Shown piece after piece: positions 7,838 to 11,164 of a stretch of 11,164 nucleotides of DNA. Position 1 is the first letter of the stretch. The number at the start of each line of letters is the position of its first letter. The notes beneath the pieces are model-generated. The model was given only the letters and a program-made list of their open reading frames with translations, did no database searches and was not told the DNA's origin. Both the position numbers and the translations under genes were made by a program. This DNA is from Candidatus Zhuqueibacterota bacterium (GTDB lineage: Bacteria; Zhuqueibacterota; Zhuqueibacteria; Residuimicrobiales; Krinioviventaceae). The stretch is from assembly GCA_003854995.1 (NCBI GenBank), contig RQOI01000483.1, forward strand, positions 1 through 11,164. Direction: 5' to 3'.

Positions 7838-9019
7838 ATGCAAAACTCACGTACTCTCATTGTACAAAAGTATGGCGGCAGTTCTCTGGCGACAGCCGAT
7901 CATATTCGCCGTGTCGCCCGACATGTTGTCGAACGGAAAAAACAGGGCTGCGAACTCGTCGTCGTCGTCTCCGCCATGGGCAAGACGACGGATAATCTCG
8001 TCACGCTCGGACATGAACTCAATCCCAATCCGGATAAACGAGAAATGGATATGCTGTTATCAAGCGGCGAACAGATATCGATCGCAGCTCTGGCATTGGC
8101 GATCAATGAGATCGGCGCCTACCAGGCCATCAGCTTCACCGGCGCACAGGTCGGCATACTGACAGACGGGAACCACGGCAATGCTCGTATTCTGCACATT
8201 GACGGAGAACGGATCAGGGAAGAGCTGGCAAAAGACAGAATAGTCGTCATTGCCGGCTTTCAGGGTGTCTCGGAAGGCAACGACATCACGACTCTGGGCC
8301 GCGGCGGATCGGACACGACGGCGGCGGCGCTGGCCGCTGCGTTGCAGGCAGATGGCTGCGAAATCATGTCGGATATCGACGGCATCTATACGGCCGATCC
8401 GGCGAAGGTTCCGAGCGCAAAGCGTATCGATAACATTCACTATGACGAAGCGCTCGAAATGGCGGCAGGAGGCGCCAAGATGCTGCACAAGACATCAATC
8501 GAGTTTGCCAAACGCCACAATATCAATTTGTCTCTCGGCTCCTCGCTGTCCGGGCGTATCGGCACCACTGTTTTCAGCGCACCGATCGGCAGGGGCGCAG
8601 TGACCGGCGTGTCGGCGGATGAAGACATTGCGGTCATTCGTTTTGCGTTGAATCAGAATGATGCCCTGAGAATTCCGCATCTCTTTTCAAAGAATAAAAT
8701 TCATCTCAAGCTCTGGCAATCCGTGCAAGGCCTCGGCCTGGCCGGCGTTTCTCGCGGCGATGGAAACTATGCGCTGCGCCTGATCAGGGAAATGACAACG
8801 GATGCGCATCTGGAAACAGAATGGGCATTGCTGGCCATCGTGGGCGATGGCATTGGTGTGGGCACCGCTGTCGCCGAGCAGCTCTTTGATGTCCTGCACA
8901 ATCTGAATATTGACTACAAAGCTGTCATTCCCGGAGAATTGTTCCTGAAGGTTCTCTGCCCGCAAGCGCGCATCAAGGTGGCCCTGGATGGGGTGCATCA
9001 GAAAATGTTCAGCATCTGA
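7838..9019 (+). CDS. lysC: Aspartate kinase, monofunctional, with divergent ACT regulatory domains
   Basis: Aspartokinase phosphorylates aspartate with ATP, the first step toward lysine, threonine, methionine and diaminopimelate. The catalytic domain is complete: KYGGSS (residues 11-16), DMLLSSGEQIS (71-81), GRGGSDTTAAALAAAL (154-169), the nucleotide-binding segment SDIDGIYTADPAK (178-190) and GGAKMLH (211-217). Two ACT domains follow (about 256-393). Their ligand-binding loops are unusual: the DRPGVAA-type loop of the first reads NDALRIPHLF, and the STSEIKIS-type segment of the second reads IPGELFLKV. There is no homoserine dehydrogenase fusion, and the 393-residue length is near the usual 400-410. 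I prefer the ATG at 7838 because GGA (7828-7830) lies 7 bases before it; an ATG at 7832 would add two residues but leaves the GGA only one base away. It follows the TonB-family gene closely and may share its transcript. I see no lysine riboswitch in the 41-bp gap. Confidence 0.93.
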   Translation: MQNSRTLIVQKYGGSSLATADHIRRVARHVVERKKQGCELVVVVSAMGKTTDNLVTLGHELNPNPDKREMDMLLSSGEQISIAALALAINEIGAYQAISFTGAQVGILTDGNHGNARILHIDGERIREELAKDRIVVIAGFQGVSEGNDITTLGRGGSDTTAAALAAALQADGCEIMSDIDGIYTADPAKVPSAKRIDNIHYDEALEMAAGGAKMLHKTSIEFAKRHNINLSLGSSLSGRIGTTVFSAPIGRGAVTGVSADEDIAVIRFALNQNDALRIPHLFSKNKIHLKLWQSVQGLGLAGVSRGDGNYALRLIREMTTDAHLETEWALLAIVGDGIGVGTAVAEQLFDVLHNLNIDYKAVIPGELFLKVLCPQARIKVALDGVHQKMFSI

Positions 9020-9101
9020 TCCTCAGCTGAACGACCAATTGACGAGCATCCTGATATTCAGAGTATCACGACCATTAACGCATTGAAAAAACAAAAACTG
9101 T

Positions 9102-9108
9102 AAGGGAG
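9102..9108 (+). promoter_or_regulatory. Ribosome binding site AAGGGAG
   Basis: AAGGGAG lies 5 bases before the ATG at 9114 and is the strongest Shine-Dalgarno sequence in the window. It fixes the start of the beta-helix protein. Confidence 0.75.
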
Positions 9109-9113
9109 CTCAA

Positions 9114-10910
9114 ATGCATCGGCATTCTATCTTTATCGCTATCTTTTTCTTATCTTTAATAAAGATCAGTTTTAGTCAAGAGCTCGCCGGCGTCCTGCGG
9201 GCGGACACAACGCTGACCGCGGCGCTATCGCCATGGCGCATCACAGCCGACGTCGTCGTTCCAGCCAGCGTCACCCTGAAAATCGAGCCGGGCTGCACGC
9301 TCTACTTTCATGACAATGCCGGTCTGCAGATTCAATCCGGCCGACTGGTCGCTCTCGGCGAACAAGAGAATCGAATCACATTGACGCGCCGGCCGGAGAC
9401 GTCAGATCACTGGAACGGCATCGAATTCTACGCCACCTTGCAGGAGAACATGCTGTGCTATGCCGACATGCAATATGGAGACAACCTGGGACAAATCATT
9501 GACATTCATCGCGCGCAAGTCGTGCTCGATCATTGCACCTGGAACAGCACGGATCGGACGATCGTTGAGGTCTACCATCCGGCGGCTATCATTCAGCATT
9601 GCATTTTTCCCAGTGTCGACGAGGTTGAGGTCATCCATGGTGAGTATTTGCAGGATGAGGAGTATCTGATTCTCATCGGCAATACATTCGGCGCACCTCT
9701 CGGCTACAATGATGTGATCGATTTCACCGACTGCAAGCTTCCCGGCCCCATCTTGCAGGTCTATGATAATCACTTTCTCGGTGGGAGTGACGATGGCCTC
9801 GATCTCGACGGTGCCGACGCTTATATCGAAGGCAATACCTTCATGAACTTTCACAAAGGGCACGATGGTTCGAGCACATCCAATGCCATTGCCACCGGCC
9901 TCCGAAACGGCAAGACCTCTGACATCGTCGTCGTCCGAAATCTGTTTTATGATAATGACCACGCCGTCCTTTTAAAAGAGGACTGCAGCATGCAGGCGGA
10001 GCACAACACTTTTGTCAAATCCGATTCCGGCGTCATCAACTTTAGTGAATGGCCCGACCGGGACGTTGATCCGGGCAAGGGCGCCACTTTCAGCGGCAAT
10101 ATTTTTTGGGACTATGGACTGGCGTTCAGGAACCAATTCTCGCAGCCCGGCGAACGAGATCCGGTCATCAGTTTCAGCTATGGCATCATCGATGCCTCGC
10201 AGCATGCACTTGGAGTACAAAACAGCGATCAAGATCCGCAGTTCATCGGTGGCCGTGATTTCCATCTCAAACCGACATCGCCGGCGATTGGCGCCGGTCC
10301 GAATGGTCTGGACATCGGCGCGTATGTGCCGGCAGGTGCGTCGATCTCTGGTGAACCGTCGGATACGACGACGCAGACGAACGCGACATTGACGATTGGC
10401 GGCCCGGGAATTGTATCCTATAAATTTGTCCTCAACGATCCGCACGCTCAGTGGAGTGAAGAACGCAGCATCGTCGTTGAGCCATCCATCGTACTTGAAG
10501 ACCTGCTGCCCGACCAGTTTCATACGGTTTATGTCAAGGGAAAGTCCGTCGTCGGCTGGCAGGGGAATCCCGACTATGCGGTTTCAAAAACATGGTTCAT
10601 CACCGATTCGCCTGCGCCCGTTCATATGGCGGCCGCCTCTCTGCCGGTCGCTTATCGGCTTTACGACGCCTATCCAAATCCGTGCAACGAAAACACCATC
10701 ATTCAATTCGATTTGCCCGCGCAGCAGAGAGTGCGGATTGATATTTATGATGCGCTCGGACGATCAGTTGCAGTGTTGAAAGATGAGAATATGCCGGCTG
10801 GGACTTTTAGGATCAAGGTCAACGGCCAGGAATGGCCGACCGGCGTCTATTACTATCAGATGATCGCAGGGGATTTCAAACAGGCAAAGCGTCTCATTCT
10901 CGTCCACTGA
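9114..10910 (+). CDS. Secreted parallel beta-helix protein with T9SS type A sorting domain
   Basis: The 598-residue product starts with a signal peptide (1-21, cleavage after SFS before Gln22). Residues about 25-105 have the pattern of right-handed parallel beta-helix proteins (VVVPASVTLKIEPGCTLYFH, then DHWNGIEFYATL). Helix coils with repeated Asn-x-Phe turns run to about 400: NHFLGG, GNTFMNF, RNLFYDN, HNTFVKS, GNIFWDY. An Asp-rich loop, GSDDGLDLDGAD (224-235), sits in the middle. Residues about 412-495 form a fibronectin-III-like module (IVSYKFVLND, then HTVYVKGKSVVGW). Residues about 513-598 are a type A T9SS sorting domain: LYDAYPNPCNENTIIQFDLP, RIDIYDALGRSV, PTGVYYYQMIAG, KRLILV. It should cross the inner membrane by Sec, be exported by T9SS and be released or anchored at the surface. 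Its biochemical activity is unknown; a polysaccharide lyase or adhesin is possible. A gap of 94 bp separates it from lysC and I see no terminator there. Confidence 0.88.
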   Translation: MHRHSIFIAIFFLSLIKISFSQELAGVLRADTTLTAALSPWRITADVVVPASVTLKIEPGCTLYFHDNAGLQIQSGRLVALGEQENRITLTRRPETSDHWNGIEFYATLQENMLCYADMQYGDNLGQIIDIHRAQVVLDHCTWNSTDRTIVEVYHPAAIIQHCIFPSVDEVEVIHGEYLQDEEYLILIGNTFGAPLGYNDVIDFTDCKLPGPILQVYDNHFLGGSDDGLDLDGADAYIEGNTFMNFHKGHDGSSTSNAIATGLRNGKTSDIVVVRNLFYDNDHAVLLKEDCSMQAEHNTFVKSDSGVINFSEWPDRDVDPGKGATFSGNIFWDYGLAFRNQFSQPGERDPVISFSYGIIDASQHALGVQNSDQDPQFIGGRDFHLKPTSPAIGAGPNGLDIGAYVPAGASISGEPSDTTTQTNATLTIGGPGIVSYKFVLNDPHAQWSEERSIVVEPSIVLEDLLPDQFHTVYVKGKSVVGWQGNPDYAVSKTWFITDSPAPVHMAAASLPVAYRLYDAYPNPCNENTIIQFDLPAQQRVRIDIYDALGRSVAVLKDENMPAGTFRIKVNGQEWPTGVYYYQMIAGDFKQAKRLILVH

Positions 10911-10954
10911 TACGGTGTGCCTGCCGCGTGAATGGACAAAGGCGTCGGCCAATG

Positions 10955-10982
10955 AAAAAGCCCAGCACGTCTTGCTGGGCTT
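10955..10982 (-). terminator. Intrinsic terminator downstream of tRNA-Asn
   Basis: Read on the minus strand, a perfect 10-bp stem (arms 10973-10982 and 10958-10967, core AGCCCAGCA) with a 5-base loop is followed by a T run (the A tract at 10955-10959). It begins 5 bases after the tRNA 3' end. On the plus strand the hairpin lacks a downstream T run, so it probably does not serve the beta-helix gene efficiently. Confidence 0.85.
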
Positions 10983-10986
10983 GATG

Positions 10987-11059
10987 CTCCGGTGGTAGGA
11001 CTCGAACCTACAACCTAGTGGTTAACAGCCACCCGCTCTGCCGATTGAGCTACACCGGA
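10987..11059 (-). tRNA. tRNA-Asn (anticodon GTT)
   Basis: The minus strand folds into a full cloverleaf of 73 nt. It has a 7-bp acceptor stem (TCCGGTG with CACCGGA), a 4-bp D stem (GCTC with GAGC), a 5-bp anticodon stem with one G-T pair around the loop CTGTTAA, a 5-base variable region, and a T arm GTAGG-TTCGAGT-CCTAC. The anticodon GTT (11024-11026) reads AAC and AAT. The discriminator base is G, as expected for tRNA-Asn. The 3' CCA is not encoded; the next bases read CAT. It has its own promoter and terminator. Confidence 0.97.
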
Positions 11060-11073
11060 ATTTCAGGTCGAAT

Positions 11074-11102
11074 AATTTACTAAAAGCGCTGCTGATTGTC
11101 AA
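11074..11102 (-). promoter_or_regulatory. Sigma70-type promoter for tRNA-Asn
   Basis: On the minus strand a perfect -35 box TTGACA (11097-11102) is separated by exactly 17 bp from TAAATT (11074-11079, four of six -10 bases). The tRNA begins 14 bases past the -10 box, giving a plausible short 5' leader. Confidence 0.75.
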
Positions 11103-11113
11103 GAAATAGTTTA

Positions 11114-11164
11114 TCAAATCACTTTCAGCAGCATGACAGCATCAGCCAGAGTGCGCCTGGCCGA
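11114..11164 (-). CDS. Possible C-terminal end of an unidentified gene (partial)
   Basis: One minus-strand frame is open from the right edge to a TGA at 11114-11116 and would encode a 16-residue tail ending LADAVMLLKVI. The stop lies 11 bases before the tRNA -35 box, a sensible spacing for an upstream gene end. The other two frames also close within the same 51 bases. The fragment is too short for identification, and the frame could be open by chance. Confidence 0.25.
   Translation of the reverse strand, partial: SARRTLADAVMLLKVI

Noticed and set aside
9402..9962. Open frame of 186 codons antisense to the beta-helix gene, with another at 9972-10523
   Set aside because: The plus-strand gene has a strong ribosome binding site, a signal peptide and a sorting domain; these are shadows.

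Overview
The window reads as an ordinary chromosomal segment from a bacterium of the FCB (Fibrobacterota-Chlorobiota-Bacteroidota) superphylum, probably a lineage outside classical Bacteroidota such as KSB1 or Calditrichota. The evidence is a SprA-type type IX secretion (T9SS) translocon at the left edge, a protein with a T9SS type A C-terminal sorting domain at the right, and paired LptF/LptG permeases. Two promoter candidates look like plain sigma70 sites with 17-bp spacers, and one gene has a good Shine-Dalgarno sequence; both are less typical of Bacteroidota. The lineage placement is inference.

Layout. Bases 1-2882 (minus) hold the first 960 codons of sprA, which run off the left edge. 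A 306-bp divergent intergenic region follows (2883-3188). On the plus strand lptF (3189-4574) and lptG (4576-5649) are one base apart and should encode the two inner-membrane permeases of the lipopolysaccharide export ABC transporter. The lptG stop codon lies 2 bp from the stop of a convergent minus-strand gene (5652-6671). That gene encodes a protein with a TonB-like N-terminal membrane anchor and a C-terminal BlaI/MecI-like winged helix. It diverges across 147 bp from a TonB-family gene (6819-7796), which is followed closely by a single-function aspartokinase (7838-9019). Next comes a secreted parallel beta-helix protein with a T9SS sorting tail (9114-10910). The right edge has a minus-strand tRNA-Asn(GTT) with a promoter and an intrinsic terminator, and perhaps the last 16 codons of another minus-strand gene.

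How the genes fit together. Most of the window serves the cell envelope: LPS export (LptFG), outer-membrane energy transduction (TonB), protein secretion across the outer membrane (SprA), and a likely T9SS cargo (beta-helix protein). Aspartokinase and tRNA-Asn are housekeeping neighbours. The least familiar element is the 5652-6671 protein. It keeps the Ser-x3-His transmembrane signature of TonB but ends in a DNA-binding-like fold, and it sits back to back with a true TonB-family gene. I see no mobile elements, CRISPR arrays or phage genes.
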